In this document: piece by piece, positions 22,204 to 33,832 of the stretch
How positions within the stretch are numbered: position 1 is the stretch's first letter
Layout: each line of letters starts with the position of its first letter
Assembly (NCBI GenBank): GCA_933228895.1
Contig: OW121850.1
Span: forward strand, 31,629,773-31,693,772
Direction: 5' to 3'
DNA from: Platycnemis pennipes
Lineage: Eukaryota; Arthropoda; Insecta; Odonata; Platycnemididae
DNA length: 64,000 nt
The notes under the pieces: generated by a model
Databases searched by the model: none
What the model was told of the DNA's origin: nothing
Seen by the model: the letters and a program-made list of their open reading frames with translations, nothing else
Made by a program: the position numbers and the translations under genes

Positions 22204-22951
22204 CTAGCATTTGTATATGTATATTTTTTCAATTCAATAGGAGTGATGAATCATTATTTCATGCATGATCATCAGTTTTTTTTTGTGTTTCATATTAACT
22301 TAAGCAAACATGTCTTTTGAGGACGCTTATAGCTATAGATTATGCATGTGAATTATAAATCAAATGGAAGGAAATATGTATAAACCTAATGCCACCAATG
22401 AACCCCAGGACTTTGAACAAATGGCATAATTTTTTTGACATGTCAGCCGGCAATAAACAAAGGAGGTTGGAAGGCACATGAGGAGTGACGAGAGGAACTC
22501 ATGAAGATGGGTTCTTATCGTACTCATTAAGGATTAAGTCCCATCTTCTTGGTGAAGAATGCTGTATTACTTGGCCTCTGATAATGATTTCATGTATTTT
22601 TAAAGATATAATAGCGGTTCTATTGACAAAATAATTTATAGCAGCATCACATAAAATGCATATGAGTATTTTAATTTTGGATATATTATCATTGGACTAG
22701 TTAATTATAGCTGGTTATATTCAACCTATTAAAAAATAATAGGAATTATCCTGCATGCTATATAACTTTCCAACTTCTATATGAGAAATAAGAAATTACA
22801 TTCCTTAAATCATCTTCCTACTCTTAGTTTTACATTTCACAAAATTATCATGACCTTTGAGTAGCTCCAGCAGTAAGCTATTATGACTGTGCCAAAAAAA
22901 TGTCCTGCCTTGCTTAACATATCATCTGTAAAAAAACTCTACAAGTATAGA
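22204..22951. other. Non-coding stretch, nothing recognised
   Basis: AT-rich sequence conserved in copy 2 with scattered substitutions and small indels. No open frames of note. Confidence 0.45.
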
Positions 22952-23110
22952 TGACCCCTGGAAAAGCTTAATTGGTAAAAGTGCCTTAACATAATCAGAG
23001 GATTTAGGTTGAAGTCCAGTCAAGGTGAATGATTTCTTTCATCCAAATGTGCTATTGTGAATGTTTGTAGTGCTGTCAGTGTATAGACGAAGAAGTTAAG
23101 GAGATGAAAT
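22952..23110 (+). repeat. Degenerate tRNA-derived SINE (family C), copy 1
   Basis: The plus strand reads AAAAGCTTAATTGGTAAAAG (A-box-like), then, about 45 bp on, GGTTGAAGTCC (8 of 11 match to the B box GGTTCGANTCC). The total spacing is tRNA-like. The sequence after the head (CATCCAAATGTGC and onward) could be a SINE body, but its end is not defined. Copy 2 counterpart at 57113-57270. Confidence 0.45.
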
Positions 23111-24104
23111 CACATTTAAGCATTTAAATGAGTGAAATAAATATGTGATTTGTGTAAATGATGATTGATATATTCAGACACTAACTATCACATTTAGCAC
23201 TTCACTAATGTTAGAACAATCAGTTATATGGATTATGCTAACAATAAGGGGAAGAATTATTGGGACCACCATTATGATGAATGATCAATGACAAAAGGTC
23301 AGCTTTTATTAAATTCATAAAATATATTTGTTTCATATTGGTACATTAAAAATTGAATCATTTTAAAAAAATTATTATGAATACAATATTTGTTAATAAT
23401 AATAATTTAAAATATAAATGTACTATATAAAGAATATAATCATTAAGATATTTAAGGTACTTGTGTTAATTCATTTCAAAAAAGATAGGGACTATTGCTG
23501 GAACTTCATATGTTAGGATGGAAGTCTTAGTGGAGAATTTTAAGGTGGCAGATTAGAAAAAAAAATGAAAATCAGCATCACAGGTTTAAGATATACTTAT
23601 TTTGGTCAATTGCACATATATGGCTGGTAAGATGTTACTTCAATGCTTTGTTTACACATCTAACATTCAAAACTTAATCAGACTGCCCGGAAATACAAAT
23701 TCATATTTAATGACAATTTTTACATCAGTTCATGGATGAATATTCTATGACTTTTCTTATTCATTGCCTTTAAAATTTTCATCGTCATTCATTAAAAATG
23801 TTACTGTATTTAATTACTTCTTAAAAAATAAAATAGGTTTCAATTTTTTTCAATGTCTCACGTGTATTTATTTTATTTACCAGTTTCAGTACTGATGCAT
23901 GATTCGGTTGCCCATTGAGTCCAAGGAGTACTTTATTCCAATACATCATCAGAACTGAGCCAGTACAACCCTATTTCTGGCATGTAAGCAGACCAAACTT
24001 GGATCTACCAGAACTACATTTCCTCACTTATGGTGAGCTGGTTTCTTCACCATTATAGGTAAAATATAACTTTATTTAAAATTTTGTACAAATAAAATGC
24101 ATTA
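23111..24104. other. Non-coding stretch, nothing recognised
   Basis: Highly AT-rich, with a short AAT microsatellite near 23393-23408. Conserved in copy 2. No gene or element recognised. Confidence 0.45.
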
Positions 24105-24160
24105 TGTCCACCAAAGAAAAAAATTAACACCCGAGTGTTAAATTTTTTCTGTAGTGGACA
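24105..24160. repeat. Long imperfect hairpin, copy 1
   Basis: Left arm TGTCCACCAAAGAAAAAAAT and right arm ending TTTTTCTGTAGTGGACA are reverse complements with two or three mismatches over about 25 bp, enclosing a short loop around CACCCGAGTG. Copy 2 (58265-58320) keeps the stem although both arms have changed. It could be a tiny foldback MITE relic. Confidence 0.6.
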
Positions 24161-25104
24161 AATTAAAGTAATAATCAATCAAGATCAGCTGATTTCTACA
24201 ATAATTTTTCGTGAATATTCATTGGTTAAAATGTCCTCTCAAAATAATGTATACAGTCTTTAACCTCAGTATGGGATATCTATGGTGCATTTAAAGAGTT
24301 TTGTCTGTTCCAATTTGTCTTTTCTAATTTTGAATAAATACAATATTAATAATTCTTTAGGAAAGAGATAAGTAAATACCAAAGATGATTATGTAAATAT
24401 AGGAAAATAAAAATTCATTTCAGCAAGAATTCTATTTTAGTTTCAAACTCAAACAGGTTTTGTTCAATCGTGATCTTTGAGCAGTAGGTAATTTTCAATT
24501 GCATTGCTCTTGTTGAGATTTCCACTTAATATAACTGTCTTTACTTAAAAGGCTGTAATAGAACCTACTTTGTCTGTGATCATCATTCCAAAATACACTT
24601 CATCGAGGGATCTGTGATATTCAATTCTGACTAGTGACTATGATTTCAAAATTCTTTTAGGATGAAAAAACATGGTGACGGTACAATTAAAATAAGCAGC
24701 CTTATCTGGATGAAGAATGATGCAGAATATGAAGCAGAATGTGTTTTATGCATAAAGAGTTTTATGCATAAAGACTTAAACATGTGTGCATTGATGTGAT
24801 GTGACAATTACTATGGCATTTTTGGCAAGAGACATGTGTATTTCATGTCAAGCCTGCAGCATCAATGCTAATTAAGATTCTTTATCCCCATCTAATTTGC
24901 TGTCAGAGATGGGTGAGGTGTATATCTGCAGGGCAGATAGAAGAGTTCAGGTACTTGAGCTAAGGGGCAGGTAGTGAGGCCTTTATTCAGTGAATATAAG
25001 GGGTCGTATGGTAATATTCAGGTTACATAAGAGGGAGGTATTCTTAGGTATCAGAAGGGGCAGATGTATATAGAGAGTATTTGTGTAGGGCAGTACATAC
25101 CTTG
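24161..25104. other. Non-coding stretch with a copy-specific 17-bp duplication
   Basis: At about 24750-24780 copy 1 has TTTTATGCATAAAG twice (GTGTTTTATGCATAAAGAG then TTTTATGCATAAAGACTT), whereas copy 2 (58903-58922) has it once. Otherwise AT-rich sequence without recognised features. Confidence 0.55.
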
Positions 25105-25345
25105 ATTACATACACTATGGGTGTGTGCTTGTGTGAATTGATGGAGTGTTTGTGTGAATGTGTTGGCATGTTGCTTGCTTAGTTTTAGTATCACTAGCTT
25201 TTTGATTAGCTGGTATTTGTGTGTAGTGATCTGTAGATAGTTGAGTAACTCCTTGGGTGTAGACTAATTTGGTATAGACTAATGTTTGAATGATATGATG
25301 AATGTGTGAATGATGTGATGGATGTGTGAAAGTTGCAGAGTGGTT
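25105..25345. repeat. TG-rich simple repeat / minisatellite
   Basis: Imperfect units such as GTGTGAAT and TGAATGATATGATGAATGTG repeat on the plus strand. The reverse His/Thr/Ser-rich open frames at 25115-25366 and 25206-25391 are translations of this low-complexity DNA, not genes. Copy 2 counterpart at about 59250-59480 is shorter by a few bases in the tandem part. Confidence 0.65.
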
Positions 25346-25475
25346 TTGAATGAGATATATATACACACCATACAGTCTTACACAGACACAAATTCGCAGA
25401 GTTTAGAGTGTAGTCTACGTAAGCCTAATTTCTATACAGGAAGGGAAAAGTTAAGAAAGGCGATGTGAGAAGCTT

Positions 25476-25780
25476 TATTTCTGTAGAAATACATGGCGTT
25501 TAGAATGTGAAAGAGAAGAAAGTATTAGAGGTAGCTCATGTGCAGTAGGACTATGGGATCAAGGTTGCGGTATCCAGCCCCTTCGGCGATCCCTCCTAAT
25601 GCATGCTGCCTCCTGGTGGAAGATTTCTTGTCAATTTGAAATATGTAACCAATTGTCTGATGCAATAATTGTGTGATATTTAAGGCGGCCTGTGGAGGTT
25701 TTTAAGGGTTTCCCTTCACTTCGGGCAAATGCCAGGCCAAAGCCACTCCCGTACACAAAAGCTGACAAAATAAATGCTTT
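25476..25780 (+). repeat. Putative retroposed repeat with conserved GC-richer core
   Basis: A GC-richer block (CCAGCCCCTTCGGCGATCCC and CATGCTGCCTCCTGGTGG), then GGCGGCCTGTGGAGGTTTTT, GGGTTTCCCTTCACTTCGGG and CAAATGCCAGGCCAAAGCCA. The latter blocks resemble a short repeat I recall from insect genomes (GGGTTTCCC..ACTTCGGGCAAATGCC), but I cannot name the family. A 60-codon frame is open in both copies (59612-59818 in copy 2). No A or B box clearly seen. Confidence 0.4.
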
Positions 25781-26239
25781 TGGACTGAAATTAGTATGTT
25801 TTACTAACCTAATACAGTTAAACCTTTACCAAACAAAATTCTCTCTAATGAATAAATTTGTAAATGAACTATTTTTCTCTCCTCATCATGTACATTGAGT
25901 ATTAATAAAAAAAATTGAACCTACTACCTCCTTATAAAGAGGTTTTCCTGAAAATTAATATTTAATTCAGTTGGCCCAGCTACGAAAAATTATAAGTAGC
26001 TAATTATTATAGCTAGTTATTTAAAAATTGTAGCCGATACTGCATTGAAGATAGTAGTACTTTCTACTATTTCCTAAACTAAACACTTTAAGTTAGATGG
26101 TATCAATTAAGATTGTAGAACTTAAATGTTATTATTGTTTTACTGCAGAGTCAATTTCACATAAAATATTTTAGTTTTCTTTTAGCAAGAAAAATGAAAA
26201 AAATAGCTGATGAAATAACCAACTTGGCAACTTGGCAAA
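25781..26239. other. Non-coding stretch, nothing recognised
   Basis: AT-rich DNA conserved in copy 2 (about 59925-60370). No feature recognised. Confidence 0.4.
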
Positions 26240-26713
26240 TAAGTTTTTCATAAGAAGTTTCTGATGGACATCTTTCAAAATGGGCTTCTTTTTTTTTCGC
26301 AGTTTTCCAACTAAATGAATTATTTGATTTAACACTTTGTTCGCAGGTTCAATACTAGAGTACAAGTTGCTGGTGTGTATACTGGGGTGGTCACCACCAG
26401 AGTATATAGGGCATATGGAATATCTTCCATGTAAAAGGGTTGTCTGGGAATTTTAAAATATACACATTAATGTGACGTTTTGAAGGTGTTCTGAGCCTTG
26501 AACGTCCCTGTGTAATTGCATGTTTTGAATAAAAGTTTTCAAAAACTGTTTTTAAATTGAACCAAAAAATACTTTTGAAACCACTTTTGAAATGTGTTTC
26601 TTGTTTTTTCAGTTTTCCAACCAAAACATTTTTTTAATGTAACAATTTGTTTGACACTTCAATGCTAGTTTACCAGTTGCCGGGGTATATATAGTTCTAC
26701 CTTCATTCAAATT
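26240..26713. repeat. Diverged local duplication (~320-bp spacing)
   Basis: The block TTTTTTCGCAGTTTTCCAAC..ACTTTGTTCGCAGGTTCAAT, then GAGTACAAGTTGCTGGTGTG (26285-26380), is matched by TTTTTTCAGTTTTCCAACC..CAATTTGTTTGACACTTCAAT and TTTACCAGTTGCCGGGGTAT (26605-26692). Strongly diverged, so it predates the large tandem duplication. The right edge coincides with the point where copy 2 is interrupted (60851). Confidence 0.6.
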
Positions 26714-26867
26714 GGCCTACACAATCTCATAACAACGTCTGTTGGTGTTGTCTTTTATATTTCAAGCATAAATTTTCATCTGGTACTAGGAGCCATGGGC
26801 TGCGCATAGCTCGAAGAGTTCTATGCCATATTTAATTTAATTCTGTTTTATGGTGATTCTGTTTTTT

Positions 26868-27180
26868 CGGCCCCAGTGGTGGCGTGATTAAGTCTTCGCC
26901 TGCCAACCTGAGGGTCACTGGTTCCAGTCCCACCTGAGTGGGTTTCTCGCTAATCAGGACATGGATGTGTGTGTTCATCTGTTATTTATTGTTAAATACT
27001 CCAATGTAAAGGCCATAAGTGCTGTTTTTGGTGGTAATTGGAAACTAATGTACTATAGCTTGGTGAGTCGCCCTCGAAAGTAAATGGGTGATTCATCAAT
27101 ACACACTGTTTTTTTGGGTGGTATAAGCATCGGAAATGGCCCAAAAATTTTTTCAGTACATACATATGCTTGAACTTTTT
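26868..27180 (+). repeat. tRNA-derived SINE (family D)
   Basis: The plus strand reads CCCCAGTGGTGGCGTGATTA (A-box-like GTGGCGTGATTAAGTC), then GGTCACTGGTTCCAGTCCCA, where GGTTCCAGTCC fits the B box GGTTCGANTCC in all but one or two positions. A non-tRNA body follows, with GTGTGTGTTCATCTG. The tail end is not sharply defined. This part of the unit is missing from copy 2, so there is no second copy to compare. Confidence 0.65.
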
Positions 27181-27310
27181 AATAGCCATTCGCCTACTGG
27201 ACAGTCTTCATTATTTGCGAAGTGGAAATTTTGCAATAAAAGTGCAAACTATTCCTGGACATGGTACTAGATGCAAAGTCATTTCTGAATAAGGTATCCT
27301 TGGACCAGTA

Positions 27311-27383
27311 ATCTATATATATAAATATAGATTAAAGTTTGTGGATAAAGAATCCACTGTAAATAAGTGGATTCTTTATCCAC
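27311..27383. repeat. Two adjacent hairpins, one a perfect 18-bp inverted repeat
   Basis: Arms GTGGATAAAGAATCCACT (27341-27358) and AGTGGATTCTTTATCCAC (27366-27383) are exact reverse complements around a 7-nt loop. Just upstream, ATCTATATATATAAATATAGAT (27311-27332, read with its central mismatch) also folds. It sits beside the piggyBac-like remnant and could be an internal foldback of a transposon end. Confidence 0.8.
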
Positions 27384-27389
27384 CCCATG

Positions 27390-27868
27390 TTAGTGATGAG
27401 AACCAATAAAAAAGTGTTTAATTTTATAAAGGTTTGAATGTTCCCACTCATGTATGCTTGATGAACCTGATACATTTTGCTCTTCCATAACTTGTTTTGT
27501 GGCATAAATATTCGTTTCTTCAGAGATCATGCTGAAAACGGAGTTATCAACAGAAGCCATATTTAAACCACTGGGCTTGTCTTTCAATAGGAAACATGAC
27601 CTATTGCAATAGGTCCATTTCAATTCCAATACTACATACGGATGACCGTAGGGGATACACCCACATTTTCATGAAACGCAGAATTTTTGCCGTTGACAGC
27701 GGGTCGGTACCAATGCATTGGTTGTAACATATCATCATTATTTTCATGACCCTGGACACCACTGCGATCTTCAGGGTCCATCCAGGGTTGGGAAATATTA
27801 TGGAACAATTCAGCAGGAAATAATTGTAAAAATTTGTTAAAAGTTTTCAATTTTTCATTCTCTGTCAA
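27390..27868 (-). pseudogene. piggyBac-like transposase remnant
   Basis: The reverse strand encodes two consecutive frames. The upstream one (27868 to 27632) includes HWYRPAVNGKNSAFHENVGV. The downstream one (27629 to 27390) includes FSMISEETNIYATKQVMEEQ and then SSSIHEWEHSNLYKIKHFF. From family knowledge, a phenylalanine/glycine block followed by an (I)xEETNxYA motif and a W.....E...F block is the start of the piggyBac (DDE_Tnp_1_7) transposase core. The frameshift between the two and the absence of the catalytic aspartates show that it is a dead, truncated copy. Present only in copy 1. Confidence 0.55.
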
Positions 27869-28202
27869 TATATAGTGTGTAAATATTTCGTTTCAAAATT
27901 TGCAGTGCAGATATTGATCTGACTTTGTTCATAAGTTTAGTGAAGATTGCGGTAGTGAATTTAATAGCAACATATTATGCAATAGTAAAATTTCTTACCG
28001 ATTCATTTTTTCTTATGCCATAAATTTAGTGTCGTTATGCAAAGAGCAATTGCGCCAATGCCTTGGCATGTATGTATATTTATTTGCTATTTACAATTTT
28101 CATGAAGGGGCAAAAACCTTAGCATTAATGCACATTGATAGAAAAATGTCTGTTTCATTATTTGAACAAGTTAAAAAGAATTCTTAGGAACCTGGTTTTT
28201 CT
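27869..28202. other. Non-coding stretch, nothing recognised
   Basis: AT-rich sequence between the piggyBac-like remnant and the satellite array. No terminal repeats or coding motifs recognised. Confidence 0.4.
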
Positions 28203-31200
28203 CAGGTTTCAGAAAACGACTCATAAGGAATTTTCAATTTTACCATGAAATTTGGCTTAAATCTTGGTGAATAGCGCTGATCAGTGGCGGAAGAGTATAT
28301 TTTAGTTGAAAAAGAGCGGTGAAAATAAATTTAGGTTGGAAGATTTGTAGTTTGAGAGAACGACTCAGATTAGGAATTAGTTATTTTGCTATGAAATATT
28401 GAATAAACTGCAGATAACTGCGCTGATCGGTGGCGAAGGAGACAGTTTTAGGTGAAAAACAGCGGTGACAATAGATTTAGGTTATTTGGACAGTAGATTT
28501 AGGTTAGATTGGAATAATGCAGGTTGGAGAAAAGGAAACAGACTCGGAAGTTTTTATTTTGCTATGTAGGTGTAGTGTATATATCTATATAGCTAGTGTA
28601 TATATCTATATATTTTGTCCTATTATTCAATATATCTTAGTGAACTGGGCATATCAGTGGCGAAGGAGTCAATTTTAGTTGAAAAACAGCGATGAAAATA
28701 AATTTTAGTTGGAAGAGTTGAGTTTTGAAGAAACGACTCAGGTTAGGATTTTTTTTAGTATGAAATCGCATTGAACTGCGCTGATCGTTGGCGAATGAGT
28801 CAGTTTTTATTTTACAAACAGCGGTGAAAATATATTTATTAGGAAGAATTTGGTTGTAACAAATCTACTCAGCCTACGAACTTTTATTTTACTATGACAT
28901 CTTGATTAAATTGCGGCGAATTTAGCTGACCAGTAGCTAAGGAGACAATTTTAGATGAAAAAGAGTCGTGGAAACGAATTTTAGTTGGATGGATTCCGTT
29001 TTGAGAAATCAACTTAGATTACCATTTTTTTATTTTGCTCTGAAATGTTGCATAAAAAGAGGACAACACGGCTTGTCAGTGGCTATGGAGTCCATTTTAG
29101 TAGAAAATAAGTGGTGAAAATAAATTCTAGTTTGAAGAATTAAGATTTGATAAACTACTCAGGTTAGGATTTTTTTTTGGTATGAAATATAGAAGAAATC
29201 GCATTGTCCTACGCTGATCGGTGACGATGGTATCAATTTTAGGGAAAAAATCGATGAAAAATAATTTTAGTTAAAAAAAATGACTCGGGTTGAGAATTTT
29301 TTTTTGCTATGTATTATGGGGGAAATCGGAATGAACAACGCTGGTGAGTGGAGAACGATTCAGTTTAAGTTGAAAAAAGCGTTGAAAATAAAATATTATT
29401 TGGAAGAATTTAATTTTGAGAAAAATACTCTGGTGAGGAATTTTTTTTGCTATGAAATATGCTGAAACCGCATTGAACTGCGCTGATCAGTGGGGAACGA
29501 GTAAGTTTTTCTTTGAAAAGCAGCAGTGAATTAAATTTGTTACGGAATAATTCTGGTCTGAGTAAAAGACTTCGATTTGGAATTTATTATTTTCCAATGA
29601 CTTTTTGAATAAAATGCGGATATCTGTGCTGATCGGTGGCGAAGGTGTAGGTTTTAGTTGAAAAATGGCGGTGAAAATATTTATTCGGAAGAATTAAGGA
29701 TTAAGAAATCTACTAAGATTACGAATTTTTATTTTGCTATAAAAAATTTAAATAAGTACGGCGAACTGCGCTGACTGGTGTTTATGGAGGCAATTTAAAA
29801 AAAAAGCTGGGAAAATACATTATAGTTGCACGGTTTCAGTTTTGAGAAACCGACTCAGATTAGGACTTTTTTATTTAGCTCTGAAATGTTGCATAAATCT
29901 CAGTGAACTGTGCTAATCAATGGTGAAGTAGTCGGTTTAAAATAAAAAACAGCGTTGAAAATAAATTTTAATTATGAAGAATTAAGGTTTGAGGAAACGA
30001 CTCAGGTTAGGATTTTATTTTTGGTATTAAATATTGGAGAAATCGCGGTGAACTGCGCTGATCAGTGGGGGAGGAGTCAGTTTTAATTAAAAAAATAGCG
30101 GTGAGAATAAATGTTAGTGGCAAGATTAAAGGTTTGAGTTTTAAGGTTGACACAGGTTAAGAATTTTTTTTTGCTATGAAATATAGGAGAAATCGCATTG
30201 AACTACGCTGATGAGTGGAGAAGGAGTCACTTTTAGTTGAAATAAGCGTTGAAAATAAAATTAAATAGGAAGAATATAGGTTCGAGTAAAGGACTTAGAT
30301 TCGGAATTTTTTATTTTGGTATGAAATTTTGAATATATTCCGGTGAACTGCCTTTGATCAATGGCTATGGAGACGATTTTAGATATAAAGAAAACTGTGA
30401 AAATATACTTTATTTGGATGGATTCAGTTTTGTGAAAAAGACTCAGATTCGGAATTTTTTATTTTGCTACAAAATATTGCAAATATCTCGGTGAATTGTG
30501 TTGATTGGTGGCGAAGGAGTCAATTTTAGTTGAAAAAGAGCGGTGAAAATAAATTTAAATTGAAAGAACTAAGGTTTCAGAGAAAGACTCAGATAAGGCA
30601 ATTTTTTACCATGGAATTTGGCATAAATCTCGGCGAACTGCGTCGATTTGTGGTGAAAGAGTCAATTTTAGTTGAAAAACCGTGGTGAAAATAAATTTTA
30701 CTTCAATAAATTCGGGTTTGAGAAAACGACTCATACTAGGGTTTTTTTATGTTGCTATGAAATGTTGCATAAATTGCGGTGCACTACACTAATTAGTGAC
30801 GGAGGAGTCAGTTTCAGTTGAAAAATAGCGGTGAAAATAAATTTAAGTTCGAAGAATTAAGATTTGATAAATTAATTTTAGTTTCAAAAAAATGACCCAG
30901 GTTATCAATTTTTTTGCTAGGCATAATAGGGGAAATCGCAATGAACAACGCTGATGAGTACAGACTGAGCCAGTTTTAGTTGAAAACAGCGGTGAAAATA
31001 AATTTTAGTTTGAAGAATTAAAGTTTGAGAAAACTACTCACCTAAGGAATTTTTTTTGGTATTAAATATATAAGAAATTGCATTGTCCTGCGCTGATAAG
31101 TGGCGAAGGAGTAAGCTTTAATTGAAAAACAGCGGTGAAAATATATTTATTAGAAGGAATTTAGGTTTAAGAAATCACTCAGATTACGAATTTTAATTTT

Positions 31201-31888
31201 GCTATGTAATGATAAATAAATTGCGGCGAAATGCGCTGATCAGTGGCTCTGGAGTCAATTTCAGATGACAAACAACTGGGAAAATAAATTTTAGTTGGAT
31301 GGATTCAGTTTTGAGAAAACGACTCAGATAACGACTTTTTTATTTTGCTCTGAAATGTTGCGAAATGGCGGTGAACTGCGCTGATGAATGGCAAAGGAGT
31401 CAGTTTAAGATGAAAAACGGCGTTGAAATTAAATTTTATAAGGAAGAATTAAGGTTTAAGAAAAGGACTCAGATACGTAATTTTTTTTGGCCTTGAAATA
31501 TTGAATAAATCTCGGTGAACTACGAATATCTATAGCAAAGGAGTCAATTTTAGTTGAAAAATAGCGTTGAAAATAAATTTAGTTGGAAGAATAATGTTCG
31601 AAAAAACGACTCAGGTTATGAATTTTTTTTTCAATAAAATATTGGAGAAAAATATGTAAGGACCTGTACTGATCAGTGGCAAAGGAGTCAATTGTAGTTG
31701 ATAAACTGCGGCAGGAAAAATTTTTGTTGGAAGATACCGCTTAGTAAGATACAGTTTTAAAGTACTTAGATTCAACACTTTTTTAATTTGCTGGGAAATA
31801 TTGAATAAATCTCGGTGATCTGCGCTGATCAGTGGCAAAGGTGTCAATTTTAGTTAAAAAATCAGTGAAAATAAATTATATTTGGAAG
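28203..31888. repeat. Satellite array B, ~25 monomers of ~146 bp
   Basis: Complete array between body copies 1 and 2. The GCGCTGATCAGTGGCGAAGG core and the ACGACTCAGATTAGGA block recur at mostly 140-150-bp spacing (for example 28278, 28423, then near 28777, 28926, 29080, 29214, 29341, 29483, 29628). One monomer near 28480-28630 is enlarged by a duplicated TAGTGTATATATCTATATAG segment and a repeated CAGTAGATTTAGGTTA segment. Private monomer variants recur at a distance (the AATGAACAACGCTG variant near 29330, 30940 and 110; the CATTGTCCT variant near 29203, 31083 and 253), hinting at a higher-order arrangement. No genes. Confidence 0.92.
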
Positions 31889-33450
31889 AATATTTTTTCT
31901 TCGCTGTCGTCTATTGTTCATATGGCAATTGATTTATTATTCACCGCTAGAAGGTACATTTTTCTTGCAGTGAGAACAAACACCCCGAAGATTGGCGGGG
32001 GCCCAGTCATAGTATCAGGGTCTAGAGGCGCCGCCGGTAAGAGAAATTCACGTATGCTGCTCGAACAGAACAACTGTGAGTAACCACACGTGTAGTTTTA
32101 CTGTGATATTTAGCTTCACTCGAGCTACCCAAAATGCGGCCATTGCAGGTGAATATCGGCCTCCTGCCTAGCCCTGAATTAGGGTCGTCTTGTATGGCAT
32201 CCTGTCATACCAAAATATTAGTTCCAGTCATTCAACATTATTCACCCAGATGCCTCAATGGTGTTTCACAGCTGTTCATTATGAAGGATGTTGAGAGACC
32301 ACAGCTTTGCATCTCTGCACCCACTTATGTTTTCTAATGAAAAAGTTCCACGTAGACAAGATAAAGTGAAATTTCTAATTCATGATCACGGTATAAGATA
32401 ATGCAACCTATTCAAAGAGTGGTTATCTTCATGAAGACTGTGACAATAATTGTGTAAATGAAATTTTTTTAAAAGTTTTAATTTTAATGACGCCATCAGT
32501 CAATTCAAAATTATGCAAAGCAAGGCACTATTAACGATGCAAAATATTCACATTTGGCATTATATCCTCCCCCACTTACAAGACAAAAATAGATGAGATG
32601 AGCACAGACTATAAGTTGTACTAAGTTGAGTCATTTTATTTTTGGAAAATATTCCCAGCTAAACAAAACTACTTTAACCCCTCAACGCCGTCCTGCATAC
32701 CCATTACTCATGTTTACGACTTCTTCATTTGTCATTTTGTCGATCCATTTTATCTTCATTATGCTTCTGTAGCACCGAAAAAATTTCGAAAACTTCCAGC
32801 GTCCATGCCTCACTTCCGCAAAGAAACATGCTCCAGAACCTTTGACCTGATAAATAAGATTAGAGAGATATACTGTCGTACCGATAGATTCAAAATGTCA
32901 TTTTTTCCCCGTACTATAAGAGAACAGAATAGGCAGCATAGCAAAGGGATAGGTAGGGGAAATATTTTAGAGTAGTCTGTAATGCATGATGCATGTATTA
33001 ACCCCTAAATACTATAGATACTAACAATCTAGTTGCATGAGATCCTATAGTTGCTTGTTGGCATGCCAAAAGTGCATGCTTGGTTATCTTCACCCCCTGC
33101 GACACACCCTCGCGGTGTCTTGCAGAGTATCGTAAAAGTAGATGTAGAATGGAGCAGCTGCGTGTGGCGCCTTGTCAGCCAAGCTTTCGAGGCCTTTCCA
33201 GGTCGTATATTTAAGGTGAATGAAAATTATTCATCTTTTTCCTGGCATTTATTGAGGAGGAGGTCACCCATCCTGCGTCTCATGCCGTGTATGTACAGTG
33301 ACGTCAATCTCTTGGGGAGAATTACAGTTGACTGATTCCGCCCTCAGGTGTCTCCTGAGAGGGTCGTCATTGTCGGCTGACTTGAGTTATTGTTGACCCC
33401 GCTTCTTTCCTTCCGAAGCAATCGCTGTAAATTGTAAAATGTGTTAAACC
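31889..33450. other. Non-coding stretch of copy 2
   Basis: Counterpart of 1061-2646, including the dispersed hairpin repeat at 33061-33170 (palindrome arm region 33095-33127, slightly more mismatched than in copy 1). A 23-bp stretch present in copy 1 (CCCCCTTCTATATATGATTA and following) is missing after CCGCCCTCA at about 33346. Confidence 0.5.
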
Positions 33451-33832
33451 GTTAAAAAGTTTTCATTTCGAAAATATTTCCCCATCACTTAATACGGACA
33501 TGTGTTTATTTAACATAAAAAATTTACAGGGGCAATTTATGGTAAATCAAAAGATAATGCATGCAGGGCACATTTCTTCTGTAGAAGAAGCTGAAAATCA
33601 AGTAAGTCTTGGATATAAAATAACCTGCAAGTTCGTAGTTCTGGTCTAAATTGAATCAGGGGGAATTTAGGGGCTCGGGAACCGTGATTTAGGGGCCCGG
33701 ACCGCTCAGTGGCCCAGGGGCCCGAGAACCCCGTCACTGGGCCTGCTCGATGTAGTTAATTTTTATGTTTCCATCAATTAGCCTTCCGTTCAGTGCATTA
33801 TATTTTTTTAATACATCATATTTCTCTCATCA
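33451..33832. other. Segment present only in copy 2, next to the RTE-like tail
   Basis: Copy 1 joins the left flank to the ERNYV codons directly (2646-2653), whereas copy 2 has about 460 bp here and in the RTE tail. The segment 33656-33745 is GC-rich and partly self-complementary (GGGGCTCGGGAACCG, GGCCCAGGGGCCCGAGAACC). No coding motif recognised. Because the RTE tail is native to the element, this is best read as original sequence deleted from copy 1. Confidence 0.55.

Larger units (their letters stand above)
1061..28202. repeat. Body copy 1 of the ~30.8-kb tandem unit
   Basis: The sequence from about 1061 to 26713 recurs in the same order and orientation at about 31889-60851, with a few percent divergence and scattered indels. 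The offset is 30,828 bp at the left end. The stretch 26714-28202, holding a SINE, a hairpin and a piggyBac remnant, is present only here because copy 2 is interrupted before reaching it. The body carries no intact gene. It contains RTE-, Helitron- and Penelope-like remnants, SINEs, minisatellites and unannotated AT-rich DNA, itemised separately. Confidence 0.92.

Noticed and set aside
25115..25366. His/Thr-rich reverse open frames (also 59260-59508)
   Set aside because: Low-complexity TG-rich repeat translated; indels between copies break the frame.
28203..31888. CRISPR array
   Set aside because: Repeats are 146-bp monomers directly adjoining one another, without short repeats separated by unique spacers; the genome is eukaryotic.
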